Origin: CAVXXD01 sp963765625
GTDB taxonomy: Bacteria > Actinomycetota > Geothermincolia > Geothermincolales > Geothermincolaceae
Reading direction: 5' to 3'
DNA length: 64,000 nt
NCBI GenBank assembly: GCA_963765625.1
Contig: CAVXXD010000009.1
Coordinates: 124,001 to 188,000, forward strand
Below the pieces are notes generated by a model that worked only from the letters and a program-made list of their open reading frames with translations, searched no databases and had not been told where the DNA came from. This document shows, in pieces, positions 52,118 through 61,042 of this stretch (within the stretch, counting starts at the first letter, position 1; each line of letters starts with the position of its first letter). A program made the position numbers and the translations under genes.

Positions 52118-52138
52118 AATTGGGGACCCCAATTTCAG
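52114..52138. repeat. Palindrome holding the stop codons of two convergent genes
   Basis: CTGAAATTGGGG / CCCCAATTTCAG with one central A. The TGA of the kinase (52115-52117) and the TGA of the TIGR04076 gene (52135-52137) are both inside it. It can act as a bidirectional hairpin end and may be a REP-type insertion. Its CTGAAA/TTTCAG ends are like those at 28957-28986. Confidence 0.75.
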
Positions 52139-52422
52139 CGGACGCGGCGCAGTTCTATCCTGACGGCGTTCTCCTTGTCGATGCATTCCATCTCCACCAC
52201 GTCGGGGTCGCCCCAGTTGTGGGGGAAGTTGCCGCCGTACTGGAGCATGACGATGTAGGGAAAGATATCGTGATAGAAGAAGCCGCAGAGCCCGCCGGAG
52301 CTGATGCCGCTCAGCTCCAGCTCGTCCCCGGGCGCGTGCCCGGCGTAACAGGTGCCCTTGACGCTGACTATCCTGCCGACTATGCGGTACCCCATGGGTT
52401 CGTCGCCGTCGTAACCGCCCAT
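52135..52422 (-). CDS. TIGR04076-family small protein
   Basis: 95 residues. The pattern VKGTCYAGHAPGDELELSG, then GLCGFFYHDIFPYIVMLQYG and an Arg-containing C-terminal strand (VRIELRRVR), fits the TIGR04076 family of unknown function, in which Cys-x5-G-D and a later Cys are conserved. It lies eight bases after the FAD oxidoreductase 52431-53498 and is in the same transcript, so it may assist that enzyme. The last residues are set by the palindrome. Confidence 0.8.
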   Translation of the reverse strand: MGGYDGDEPMGYRIVGRIVSVKGTCYAGHAPGDELELSGISSGGLCGFFYHDIFPYIVMLQYGGNFPHNWGDPDVVEMECIDKENAVRIELRRVR

Positions 52423-52430
52423 GCGCCCTC

Positions 52431-53498
52431 CTACTTATTGAAGGCCATAAACCCGGCATAACCGGGGACGGACGCCTGCATTCCCCGCTCCACGGCACGG
52501 TCGTGCATGCGCATGGACCGCTCCGTCCCCATGGCCTTGGGCAGCATCTCCAGCAGGGGGGCATGATAGGGCTGCAGTTTGTAATACATCTTCTTGGCAT
52601 AGAACATGGCTTTGAAGCGCGAGTTGAAGTGCTTGAAATCCCGCACCGCCCGCTCCGGGTCGATCAGGGCCAGCGCCGCCACTTTGCCGCTCATGATCGA
52701 CCCCAGGATGCCGAACCAGGCAAAGGGGTCCATCCACCCGCCCAGGGTTCCGGCCAGGATCAGCCCGTTGTGGTAGAGGCGGGGGTTGTCGGGGCTGGCG
52801 ACGGGCACCGCCCCTCCGCTCTCGACCCACTCCTTGTGCTCGATGCCCTCGTGGCGCCGCAGGAAGCTCTCGTACTTTTGCAAGGCCGGCTTCTCCACCG
52901 GCCGGGTGGAGAAGAGCAGGTTGAAGTAGAAGTTGTTGACGGCGGGGATGTAACCGTACTCGGTGACGCACTCGTCCACCCAGACCAGGCAGAATTCCTT
53001 GATGCCTATCTCCCCGCGCGAGATGTAGCCGTACCACCTCTGGAAGGGTACGTCCAGCATCTTGTAGACGGCGGGATTCAGGCCGCAGGCCACGATGGTC
53101 CCCTGCGGCAGGTTGTTGATATCCCGATCTCGCAAGGGGGTATCGAACTCGAAGCGCACCCCTTCTTTCAGGCATTCATTATAAAGAAGGGTGTCCAGGC
53201 TCCCCTCCCGGGGCCCCCGCTCCACCGTGTAAAAGTGGTTTTTCCAGACCGCGGCCTTAGTCTCCCTGATGTAGACATTGACCGGGGTCGGGAAGAAGAC
53301 GGGCGACAGGTCTATGCCGATATATTCCGAGACCTTGGCCACGTCGATGGGCGTAGTGTGGGCGGAAGGGTTGATGTGCGGCGAGCCGCCGATGCTTTCC
53401 TCCTGGTCCCTCACGATCACTTCGTAACCGGCTCTCGCCAGGTTCACCGCGGCTATCATGCCCGCGTCACCCGCGCCATAAATGATCACTTCGGACAA
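52431..53498 (-). CDS. FAD-dependent oxidoreductase, seventh family member
   Basis: About 355 residues. It shares the family signatures ERGPREGSLDTLL and LAGTLGGWMDPFAWFGILGS, then SGKVAA. The Rossmann motif reads GAGDAG (8-13), with Asp in place of the usual Leu. TTG 53498 gives MSEVIIYGAGDAG, matching the paralogues MSEVIIVGAGLSG and MSDVTIVGAGLSG; GTG 53507 is the longer alternative. A GGGGGTGAGG site lies just upstream. It is far from the main array but shares its family, paired with a TIGR04076 protein. Substrate unknown. Confidence 0.85.
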   Translation of the reverse strand: MSEVIIYGAGDAGMIAAVNLARAGYEVIVRDQEESIGGSPHINPSAHTTPIDVAKVSEYIGIDLSPVFFPTPVNVYIRETKAAVWKNHFYTVERGPREGSLDTLLYNECLKEGVRFEFDTPLRDRDINNLPQGTIVACGLNPAVYKMLDVPFQRWYGYISRGEIGIKEFCLVWVDECVTEYGYIPAVNNFYFNLLFSTRPVEKPALQKYESFLRRHEGIEHKEWVESGGAVPVASPDNPRLYHNGLILAGTLGGWMDPFAWFGILGSIMSGKVAALALIDPERAVRDFKHFNSRFKAMFYAKKMYYKLQPYHAPLLEMLPKAMGTERSMRMHDRAVERGMQASVPGYAGFMAFNK

Positions 53499-53650
53499 AA
53501 ACCTCACCCCCTGCTTTTCTTCGAATCTTTACCGGTAATGTATAGTATATAGGTCATAGGTCGGTTGCATAAGGGCATGATATCATCAATCTAGAGCGTG
53601 AAAACGGGCTACCGCGCCTGGAAACAGAGAGGAAAAGCGGACCGGGGGAA

Positions 53651-54256
53651 ATGTACGAAGACCAGGGAGAAGGCCAGCCGGCTTATATAAAGAGTTTCTT
53701 CACCAAGCGCCTGGAGGTGAAGCTCGAGGAGCGGGGCATGAACCTGCCCGACGACTACATCATCATCATGGACATCCCCTTCGAGGACTTCAACGAATCA
53801 TGCCAGGCGTTCTACGATACCGAGTTCAAGCTCTACACCTACTTCTTCATCGAGATCATCATCGACCTCTACGAAGCGCTGGGTGCCCACCGGGAAGGCT
53901 GGGAGGAGATGCTCGAGCGCCTGCCTGAATGTCCCATCCGCGAGCTGGTGGAACTCTCCCTGCAGGAGAAGGCCCGCCTGGAGAACTTCGACGACGGTGG
54001 TTTTGAAGAGGAGCCCGTGGACACTCTGGAATTGAGCGGGCCGATATCCGTGACCATCGACAAGCAGAAGATCAAATCCTACAAGCCGGAAGAAGAGCAT
54101 GACGCCCGAGAAGGGCCGCTGGTGGGACAAGAAAGTCTTCTGACCTTCCACATCAGGACTCAACCTCCACGTTCTCGACGTATTGTTACATCGATGCAAC
54201 AAACCTTTCATCAGCCTTGTTTGACAATGCCGATGAAGCTATCGTTGTTTTTATAG
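53651..54256 (+). CDS. Uncharacterised acidic protein
   Basis: 201 residues, no named family recognised. The first 125 residues are acidic and helical (FTKRLEVKLEERGMNLPDDY, FFIEIIIDLYEALGAHREGW, ELVELSLQEKARLENFDDGG). The last 60 residues are basic and low in structure, and may be past a frameshift. GGGGGAA precedes the ATG. A 51-base part of this gene (53947-53997) recurs with four mismatches at 56443-56493, at the end of the next gene, so the locus has been rearranged. Function unknown. Confidence 0.65.
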   Translation: MYEDQGEGQPAYIKSFFTKRLEVKLEERGMNLPDDYIIIMDIPFEDFNESCQAFYDTEFKLYTYFFIEIIIDLYEALGAHREGWEEMLERLPECPIRELVELSLQEKARLENFDDGGFEEEPVDTLELSGPISVTIDKQKIKSYKPEEEHDAREGPLVGQESLLTFHIRTQPPRSRRIVTSMQQTFHQPCLTMPMKLSLFL

Positions 54257-54366
54257 GGTTTGGTTTCGGGCATAAAAACTGGGCATAAAACACAACTGCT
54301 TTTGTTTGGGTGATTCTCCGACACAGCAAAGGTGCCTCCAGGAGGAGATGTTGTTTTGCTTAACGG

Positions 54367-54372
54367 TATAAT
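54367..54372 (+). promoter_or_regulatory. Candidate -10 element before the LVIVD gene
   Basis: Perfect TATAAT 33 bases before the ATG; no good -35 was found at the right distance. Confidence 0.35.
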
Positions 54373-54404
54373 GCCGGAAAGGCATAAAAGAAAGGGGCAG
54401 CAAG

Positions 54405-56477
54405 ATGCATAAGGTAATCCACGTACTCGACCTACCAGGTGCCGCGCGTTGGATGCGCGTAACCGTAGTCCTGGCCGTCTTGTCCTTCCTGCTGATAACG
54501 GTATCCCCGGGCTTCGTGGTGGCATGGTCGAACCCCGTCCCGGCCGGCTCCGCCGCCACGGGAAGCAATCCTTTTTCGGTCTGCGTCCAGGGTGGCTACG
54601 CCTACGTGGTCAACTATGGTAGCAACACCCTGCAGGTCTTCGACGTCTCCAACTCCGGCGCGCCCGTCCTGGCCGGCTCCGCCGCCACGGGAAGCTATCC
54701 CGTTTCGGTCTGCGTCCAGGGTGGCTACGCCTACGTGGTCAACTATGGCAGCAACACCCTGCAGGTCTTCGACGTCTCCAACCCCGCCGCGCCCGTCCCG
54801 GCTGGCTCCGCCGCCACGGGAAATTCTCCTTATTCGGTCTGCGTCCAGGGTGGCTACGCCTACGTGGTCAACTTTGGTAGCAACACCCTGCAGGTTTTCG
54901 ACGTCTCCAACCCCGCCGCGCCCGTCCCGGCCGGCTCCGCTGCCACGGGAAGCTATCCGGCTTCGGTCTGCGTCCAGGGCGGCTACGCTTACGTGGTCAA
55001 CTATGGCAGCAACACCCTGCAGGTCTTCGACGTCTCCAACCCCGCCGCGCCCGTCCTGGCCGGCTCCATTGCCACGGGAAACGGTCCGGCCTCGGTCTGC
55101 GTACAGGGCAGCTATACTTACGTGGTCAACTACGGCGACAACACCATGCAGGTCTTCGACGTCTCCAACCCCGCCGCGCCCGCCCCAGCCGGCTCCATTG
55201 CCACGGGAAGCTATCCGAGATCGGTCTGTGCCCAGGGCAGCTACGTCTACGCGGTAAATTCCGTCAGCAACACCATAGAGGTCTTCGACGTATCCAACCC
55301 CGCCGCGCCCATCCCGGCCGGCTCCACCGCCACGGGAAACGGCCCTTATTCGGTCTGCGTCCAGGGCAATTACGCCTACGTGGTCAACTATGAAAGCAAC
55401 ACCCTGCAGGTCCTCATAGTCTCCAACCCTGCCGCGCCTACCCTGTTCGGCTCAGCCGCCACGGGAAGCGCTCCTGTTTCGGTCTGCGTCCAGGGCGGCT
55501 ACGCCTACGTGGTCAATTTTCAGAGCTGGTCCCTGCAGGTCTTCAACGTCTCCAACCCTGCCGCGCCCGTCCTGGCCGGCTCGATCCGCACGGATAACTA
55601 TCCAAGATCGATCTGCATCCAGGGCAACTACGCCTACGTGGTTGGTCTCAGTCTGCAGGTCTTCGACGTCTCCAACCCCGCCGCACCCGTCCTCTGTGGA
55701 TCCACTTTCACGGGCCTGAATCCCAGTTCGATCTGCGTCCAGGGCAACTACGCCTACGTGGTCAGCCCAGGCAACAGCGCACTTCCTGATGTTAAAAAGC
55801 TGCAGGTCTTCGATGTCTCCAACCCCGCCTCGCCCGTCCTGGTCGGCTCCATCGTCATGGAAAGCACTCCTTATTCTGTCTATGTCCAGGGCAATTATGC
55901 CTACGTGGCCAACAATGCTGGTAACCCCCTGCAGGTCTTCGACGTCTCCAATCCCGCCACACCCGTCCTGGCCGGCTCCGTCACCACGGGAAGTTCCAGT
56001 TCGGTCTGCGTCCAGGGCAACTATGCCTACGTCAACTCTGTTGATAATAAAGTGCAGATCTTCGACGTCTCCAACCCCGCCTCGCCCGTCCTGACCGGCT
56101 CCGTTGCCACGGGCAGCTTACCGGCTTCGGTCTGCGTCCTGGGCGGCTATACCTACGTGCTCTATGCTGGTGATAACAGAATGCAGGTCTTCGATGTCTC
56201 CAGCCCCGCCTCGCCCGTTCTCTTCGGCTCCGCCGCCACCGGAAGCTTTCCAATATCGGTCTGCGTCCAGGGCAGCTACGCTTACGTAGTCAATCAAGAT
56301 AGCGATAGCCTGCAGGTCTTCAACCTTGCCGGGGGATCCAATGTGACCCCACCCCTGGCTTGCGGCGCCGGGGCGACCGGCACCCTGTTCGTGGTTGGGG
56401 GCATGGTTGGCATCCTCTCCCTGGGGCATGCCGGCCGCCGGAGGTGGAACTCTCACTGCAAGAGAAGGCCTGCCTGA
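54405..56477 (+). CDS. Secreted LVIVD-type propeller protein with C-terminal anchor
   Basis: 690 residues. The signal peptide is about residues 16-42 (VTVVLAVLSFLLITVSPGFV). Fourteen repeats of 43 residues follow, each with YAYVVNYGSNTLQVFDVSNP and PVPAGSAATG, enough for two seven-bladed propellers. The C-terminus PLACGAGATGTLFVVGGMVG followed by ILSLGHAGRRR is a Cys-glycine motif, a hydrophobic helix and an arginine cluster, a sorting-signal layout shared with the 56658 protein. The final residues (WNSHCKRRPA) run into a duplicated scrap of the 53651 gene. Surface role inferred. Confidence 0.85.
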   Translation: MHKVIHVLDLPGAARWMRVTVVLAVLSFLLITVSPGFVVAWSNPVPAGSAATGSNPFSVCVQGGYAYVVNYGSNTLQVFDVSNSGAPVLAGSAATGSYPVSVCVQGGYAYVVNYGSNTLQVFDVSNPAAPVPAGSAATGNSPYSVCVQGGYAYVVNFGSNTLQVFDVSNPAAPVPAGSAATGSYPASVCVQGGYAYVVNYGSNTLQVFDVSNPAAPVLAGSIATGNGPASVCVQGSYTYVVNYGDNTMQVFDVSNPAAPAPAGSIATGSYPRSVCAQGSYVYAVNSVSNTIEVFDVSNPAAPIPAGSTATGNGPYSVCVQGNYAYVVNYESNTLQVLIVSNPAAPTLFGSAATGSAPVSVCVQGGYAYVVNFQSWSLQVFNVSNPAAPVLAGSIRTDNYPRSICIQGNYAYVVGLSLQVFDVSNPAAPVLCGSTFTGLNPSSICVQGNYAYVVSPGNSALPDVKKLQVFDVSNPASPVLVGSIVMESTPYSVYVQGNYAYVANNAGNPLQVFDVSNPATPVLAGSVTTGSSSSVCVQGNYAYVNSVDNKVQIFDVSNPASPVLTGSVATGSLPASVCVLGGYTYVLYAGDNRMQVFDVSSPASPVLFGSAATGSFPISVCVQGSYAYVVNQDSDSLQVFNLAGGSNVTPPLACGAGATGTLFVVGGMVGILSLGHAGRRRWNSHCKRRPA

Positions 56478-56493
56478 AGAACTTCGACGACGG
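56443..56493 (+). repeat. Duplicated 51-bp scrap of the 53651 gene
   Basis: 47 of 51 bases match 53947-53997 (VELSLQEKARLENFDDG region). It spans the stop codon of the LVIVD gene at 56477 and continues into non-coding DNA. It marks a duplication or recombination endpoint. Confidence 0.85.
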
Positions 56494-56657
56494 CATAGTG
56501 GATCAGAAGCACTCATCCTCCACTCCCCGTTACGATGTTGTTACAAGCCATCCTCGCGCCGTTACGACTTCATTACTTCTCTTGTTTTGACCAGCTTGAA
56601 ACGCTAATGTTACCCGTATAGGGTTCATAGTATCAACCACAAAGAAAGGGAGGGATC

Positions 56658-59252
56658 GTGCTAAGTAAACCCAGGAAATCTTTTTTGGTGCGTGCCTTCG
56701 CGGCGCTACTCATGTTCGTCTCCTGCGCCGTGTTGACAGTAGGCCTGCTTCCTTCGGCCTCAACGCGGGCCGCAGCCGCCACCGGCGACAGTGCAGGCTG
56801 GAACCGGATGCTGACGTTTAGCCCGCAAGGGTTTAAAACCATTTCGGCCGTCGACGCCGATAATGCCTGGGCTACCGACGGCTCGAACATTTTCCGGCTG
56901 ACAAACGGAGGCAACTCCTGGGCGCGACTATACCCGGGCTACCAACTCCAGTTCAAAGGTATTCAAGGATTTGACGCGGACACGGCCTGGACCATCGGTT
57001 TGCGTAATCAGGATTTTATAGCAGAGACAGAAGACAACTACTTCATCAAGATCACCGGCGGGGGCAGGAGCTGGGAATACGTTCAGCTGGAAACGACCGC
57101 TCTCATTAACGATCTTTCGGCGGTGGACCAGACGACCGCCTGGGCAGTAGGCCGCAACGGTACCGTCATCAAGACGGAGGACGGTGGAGCGACCTGGACC
57201 ACGCAGGATCCGGGCAGTGCCGCAGATCTCACGGATGTAATCGCGGTCAGCCCCATGGTGGCATGGGCTATTTCCAGCAATAACCTGGCATTCAGAACCA
57301 TCGACGGTGGCGCGACCTGGTCAGCCTCGGCCACTCCCGGTTACCCGTGTAACGACATCGTGGCCGCCGGCGGCGACAACGCCTGGATAGCGGCGGGATC
57401 CTCCAACTATTACACCGGTACATCATCCGGCCGCATCTATAAAACCAGTGACGGCGGAGTGACCTGGACCACGCAGTTCTCTACCGAGCAGTTCTCGGTT
57501 GAAGGCCTGTCGCTGTCCGGTGGCGGCAACTTGTGGGCGGCCGGCGGGACCGCGGGATACGTCAGCGTGATCCCCCCCACCGGTGCGATACTCAAGACCG
57601 AGGACGGAGGGTCCAACTGGGTCCAGCAGAACCTGGGATTCATCAATAGCCTGTCTTGCATATCTTCCCGAAGCCCCCAGTCGGCCTGGACCGGCGGCCG
57701 GAGTTCGGTGCTGCTGAGGATAGGCGACACCGGGGGTTGGGGCCAGGTCCAGTGCAACGTCGTCGACAAGTTCAACGGGCTCGCGGCCACCAACTCGGAC
57801 ACCGCCTGGTTCTGTGGCGACCAGGGCATGCTGGCTAAAGTGAACAACGTGAGCGGGGGATACTGCATCTGGAAAACCGGTGTCCCCATCAACCTCAGGT
57901 CCATCGAGGCCCTGGATGCCGACACGGCCTGGACCGTGGGATCAGGAGGCGCCATCTTCAAGACGACGGACGGCGGATTCAGCTGGGCATACCAGGCTTC
58001 CGGAGTGACCGCCCAGCTGAACATGGTTCTGGCGGTGGACCCCCTCAATATCTGGGCCGTAGGCGAGGGCGGGGCCATCGTCAAGTCCGCCAACGGGGGG
58101 ACCGACTGGGCCCGTCAGACCTCCGGCACTTCGGCTACACTCAATGACATCTCGGCCGTAAACCAGGACACCGCCTGGGCCGTGGGTCTCGGCGGGACCA
58201 TACTGAAGACTCCGGACGGCGGAGCGGCCTGGCAGACGCAGGCCCCAGCCTCCACGGACCTGTACGGGGTCGCGGCCGCCGACGCATCCACCGCCTGGGT
58301 GGTGGGCGGCACTGCCATACTGAAGACCAGTAACGGCGGAGCGGCTTGGACCTCACAGAGCACCGGCCGGAGCGACCCGGTCCTCGGCATATCCGCCGTA
58401 AGCGCCGAAACCGCCTGGTGCACCGTGACCGGCGCCGCCGGCACCGCCATCTTCGCGACGGCCGATGGCGGAGCGGCCTGGGATCAGCAATATGCCTCCG
58501 ACACCACCAACGAGACAGTGTCCCGGATCGAGGCCGTGGACGGGATGTACGGCTGGGCGCTGGCAGGGGGGCAGTTCATCTACACCCTCAATGGAGGGAA
58601 CAAGCCGCCGGAAATATCTTACCTGGTCCCCGACTACGGTAACGCGGGCGAGGAAATCATAGTCGAAGGGGAGAATTTCGGCAGCACGCAGAAGGCTTCT
58701 TACGTCTCCTTTGGAACGGTCGAAGCCACCGAATACCCCTCCTGGTCTTTCAATGAGATCAGGGTCATCATACCGGCAGGGCTTTCGGGTGAGGTGGGGC
58801 TCCTCTCCGTTACCACGCCATTCGGTTCAGACACGTATCCTTTCAGCACCGAATCACCGGCCCTGACCGTCAATACTATCAGCCCGGCCTCGGCCGCCCA
58901 GGGCTACGTCCAGTTGAGCATCAACGGCAACGGCTTCAAAAACGGCATGTCCGTCCGCCTGGTGCAGGGGGACGCATCCTTTACGGCCACCAAAGTCACG
59001 ACCGTAAGCCGCTATCTCATAAAATGCGACTTCAACCTGACCGGAGCCCCCCTGGGCGCCTATGACGTGGTGATCACCAACCCTGACGGCCAGCAACTCG
59101 TGCGCAGCGGAGGTTTCAACGTGACCCTGCCCCTGGCCTGCGGCACCGGGGCGACCGGGACGTTGATCGTAGTGGGCGGCATGGTAGGCCTGCTCTCGCT
59201 GGGCCAAACCAGGCGCCGGAGGATGAGAAGAAGGGCATCAAAGCGGTCCTGA
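56658..59252 (+). CDS. Secreted YCF48/BNR-type propeller protein with IPT domains and C-terminal anchor
   Basis: 864 residues. The signal peptide is residues 1-38. Residues about 45-640 are BNR/YCF48-like blades (DTAWAVGLGGTILKTPDGGA, ISAVNQDTAWAV, NGGTDW), which form a propeller. Two IPT/TIG-like domains follow (PPEISYLVPDYGNAGEEIIV; TVNTISPASAAQGYVQLSIN). The end PLACGTGATGTLIVVGGMVG then LLSLGQTRRRR is nearly the same as the tail of the 54405 protein, a Cys-containing C-terminal sorting-like signal. No enzyme motif seen; binding or surface display is likely. Confidence 0.85.
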   Translation: MLSKPRKSFLVRAFAALLMFVSCAVLTVGLLPSASTRAAAATGDSAGWNRMLTFSPQGFKTISAVDADNAWATDGSNIFRLTNGGNSWARLYPGYQLQFKGIQGFDADTAWTIGLRNQDFIAETEDNYFIKITGGGRSWEYVQLETTALINDLSAVDQTTAWAVGRNGTVIKTEDGGATWTTQDPGSAADLTDVIAVSPMVAWAISSNNLAFRTIDGGATWSASATPGYPCNDIVAAGGDNAWIAAGSSNYYTGTSSGRIYKTSDGGVTWTTQFSTEQFSVEGLSLSGGGNLWAAGGTAGYVSVIPPTGAILKTEDGGSNWVQQNLGFINSLSCISSRSPQSAWTGGRSSVLLRIGDTGGWGQVQCNVVDKFNGLAATNSDTAWFCGDQGMLAKVNNVSGGYCIWKTGVPINLRSIEALDADTAWTVGSGGAIFKTTDGGFSWAYQASGVTAQLNMVLAVDPLNIWAVGEGGAIVKSANGGTDWARQTSGTSATLNDISAVNQDTAWAVGLGGTILKTPDGGAAWQTQAPASTDLYGVAAADASTAWVVGGTAILKTSNGGAAWTSQSTGRSDPVLGISAVSAETAWCTVTGAAGTAIFATADGGAAWDQQYASDTTNETVSRIEAVDGMYGWALAGGQFIYTLNGGNKPPEISYLVPDYGNAGEEIIVEGENFGSTQKASYVSFGTVEATEYPSWSFNEIRVIIPAGLSGEVGLLSVTTPFGSDTYPFSTESPALTVNTISPASAAQGYVQLSINGNGFKNGMSVRLVQGDASFTATKVTTVSRYLIKCDFNLTGAPLGAYDVVITNPDGQQLVRSGGFNVTLPLACGTGATGTLIVVGGMVGLLSLGQTRRRRMRRRASKRS

Positions 59253-59275
59253 GTCCGCGCTGCCCGAGCAGATTA

Positions 59276-59312
59276 AAAGAGGCGGGGATATTTCTCCCCG
59301 CCTCTTTCTTTT
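59276..59312. terminator. Bidirectional intrinsic terminator
   Basis: GAGGCGGGGA / TCCCCGCCTC (59279-59288 and 59295-59304) with AAA/TTT flanks and TTTCTTTTC beyond. It serves the propeller gene and the thiolase gene on the opposite strand. Confidence 0.88.
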
Positions 59313-59328
59313 CTTCTCTTAACGGGCC

Positions 59329-60510
59329 CTAGACCACTTCCCAGAGGGCAGCGTTGCCGTTACCGAAACCGCCGCACAAGGTGGTTACGCCCCGCCTGGC
59401 CTCCGGAAACTCCTTGCTCATGATGTTGTTCAGGGTGACGACGATGCGGCACCCTGACTCGCCCAGCGGGTGGCCCAGCGCCAGCGCCCCGCCCCAGACG
59501 TTGACGTTGTCGAAGGGGGCGTTCCGGGCGACGCCCAGCTCCCGCAGCACCGCCAGGGACTGGGTGCCGAAGGCCTCGTTGAGTTCCCAGTAGTCGATGT
59601 CCGAAACGGTCAGGCCCTTTCTTTCAAGAAGCCGGTTGACGGCGAACACTGGGCCGATGCCCATCAGGGTGGGGTCGCACCCGTGCATGACCCCACCGCC
59701 GTACCTCAGGCGGTAGGAGAGGCCGAGCTCGTCCGCCCTGGCCCGGTCGGCGAGAAGCACGGCACTGGCACCGACGGAGAGGGGCGAGCTGGTGGCCACG
59801 GTGACCACGCCGCCGGACTTGAAGGTCGGCTGCATGGTGGCCATCTGCTCCAGGCTGGGGTTGTCCCGGATCCACTGGTCGCGGTCGACGATGATCTCCT
59901 CGCCGTTGTCGCCCACTCCGGGTATGGGCACGATCTCGCCTGAGAACTTGCCTGCGTCCCGGGCTTCCCTGGCCTTGATGTGGCTGTGGTAGGCCATCAG
60001 CTCGGAGTCGGCCCGGTTGATGTTGTACTTCTCGGCCACCTTCTCCGCGGTGGGGCCCATCAGCATCTCAGCCCCGTTGTAGTACTCCACCATGCGCGGC
60101 GGGAAGTCGATGTTCATGCCCATGCCCACGTTCATCATGTCTTCCACGCCGGAGGCGACATAGAGGTCTCCCTCGCCGCACATGATGGCCCGGCAGGCGT
60201 GCTCGATGGCGGACAGGCCCGAGGGGCACTGCTGGCCGACGCCGTTGCTGGCTACAGTGGGAGGCAGACCGGAAGCCAGCCAGGCGAAGCGGGCGATGTC
60301 GTTCTGCATGCCGGTCTGGTTGGCCGTGCCGCAGAACACCGCCTCGATCTCCTCCGGTTTCACCTGGGGGTTGCGGTCGAAAAGGGCCTTGTAGACGTAG
60401 GTGAGGATCTCGTCCGGCCTCAGCTTCCGGAACCATCCCTTCTCGTTATGGGCGCGGGTGTTGGCCGACCGCACCCCATCGATGAGAACAGCTTCCCTCA
60501 ATTCCGCCAT
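59329..60510 (-). CDS. Thiolase (acetyl-CoA acetyltransferase family)
   Basis: 393 residues, the usual thiolase length. The active-site Cys is in GVGQQCPSGLSAIEHACRAI (about residue 90), the His in WGGALALGHPLGESGCRIVV and the second Cys in TTLCGGFGNGNAALWE. The first loop reads QQCPSG, where biosynthetic thiolases have xxCxSG. It can cleave 3-ketoacyl-CoA or join two acetyl-CoA. There is no beta-oxidation partner beside it, but 4-hydroxybutyryl-CoA dehydratase-like and SCP2 genes occur elsewhere in the window. A minus-strand TATAAT upstream near 60571 is a possible -10. Confidence 0.92.
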   Translation of the reverse strand: MAELREAVLIDGVRSANTRAHNEKGWFRKLRPDEILTYVYKALFDRNPQVKPEEIEAVFCGTANQTGMQNDIARFAWLASGLPPTVASNGVGQQCPSGLSAIEHACRAIMCGEGDLYVASGVEDMMNVGMGMNIDFPPRMVEYYNGAEMLMGPTAEKVAEKYNINRADSELMAYHSHIKAREARDAGKFSGEIVPIPGVGDNGEEIIVDRDQWIRDNPSLEQMATMQPTFKSGGVVTVATSSPLSVGASAVLLADRARADELGLSYRLRYGGGVMHGCDPTLMGIGPVFAVNRLLERKGLTVSDIDYWELNEAFGTQSLAVLRELGVARNAPFDNVNVWGGALALGHPLGESGCRIVVTLNNIMSKEFPEARRGVTTLCGGFGNGNAALWEVV

Positions 60511-60657
60511 GATCTATCTCCCTCTCTCTTTAAAGAACTCCCCGTTGTTACCACTCGGTAATATATATTATAGCATCAGGGAAGCACAAGCGAAATTGAT
60601 AAGGAATAATAAGGTTGCTTCGCTGCGCTCGCAATGACGCGCTACGCTCGGGGTGAT

Positions 60658-60882
60658 TTAGAAGGAGCCCAGTTTCTTGTGGGTGTTAACCGGGCGTCCC
60701 AGGCTGTCGACCGGTTTGGAGGGGTCGTGATAGCAGCCGCCGCCCTTCTCGCTCTCTTTGACCTTGGGGTAGATCACTTTCTGAAGAAAGGCCAGCGCGG
60801 CATCCGGGTCCTCGTCCAGCATGACCCGCTCGAGTTCCATGCGTTCCTTCTCCCCGAAGGAAAACGCCCAGTTCTTCGCCAT
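60658..60882 (-). CDS. Small uncharacterised protein
   Basis: 74 residues: an acidic helical N-terminus (AFSFGEKERMELERVMLDED) and a C-terminal segment with CYHDPSKPVDSLGRPVNTHK. Not recognised as a named family. ATG 60882 has AAAGGAGGCAGCG upstream, better than the ATG 33 bases earlier. The conserved-looking Cys/His pair could bind a metal. It stands alone between the thiolase and the small membrane protein. Confidence 0.6.
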   Translation of the reverse strand: MAKNWAFSFGEKERMELERVMLDEDPDAALAFLQKVIYPKVKESEKGGGCYHDPSKPVDSLGRPVNTHKKLGSF

Positions 60883-61042
60883 CGCTGCCTCCTTTCTTTT
60901 CGAACATGATATCACAGCGTAACGGCGCGAAGCCCCGGGAAATATTTACAATTCGCACGTATTCCTGCCATAAATCGTTAACAACCGCCTCCTAGTATGG
61001 AGTTAACGACTGAGTAGAAAAAACGTGAAAGGAGGTGACGAC

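Noticed and set aside
54300..54360. Possible cyclic di-GMP riboswitch before the LVIVD gene (AGCAAAGGTGCCTCC)
   Set aside because: The conserved GEMM core and paired stems could not be matched by eye.
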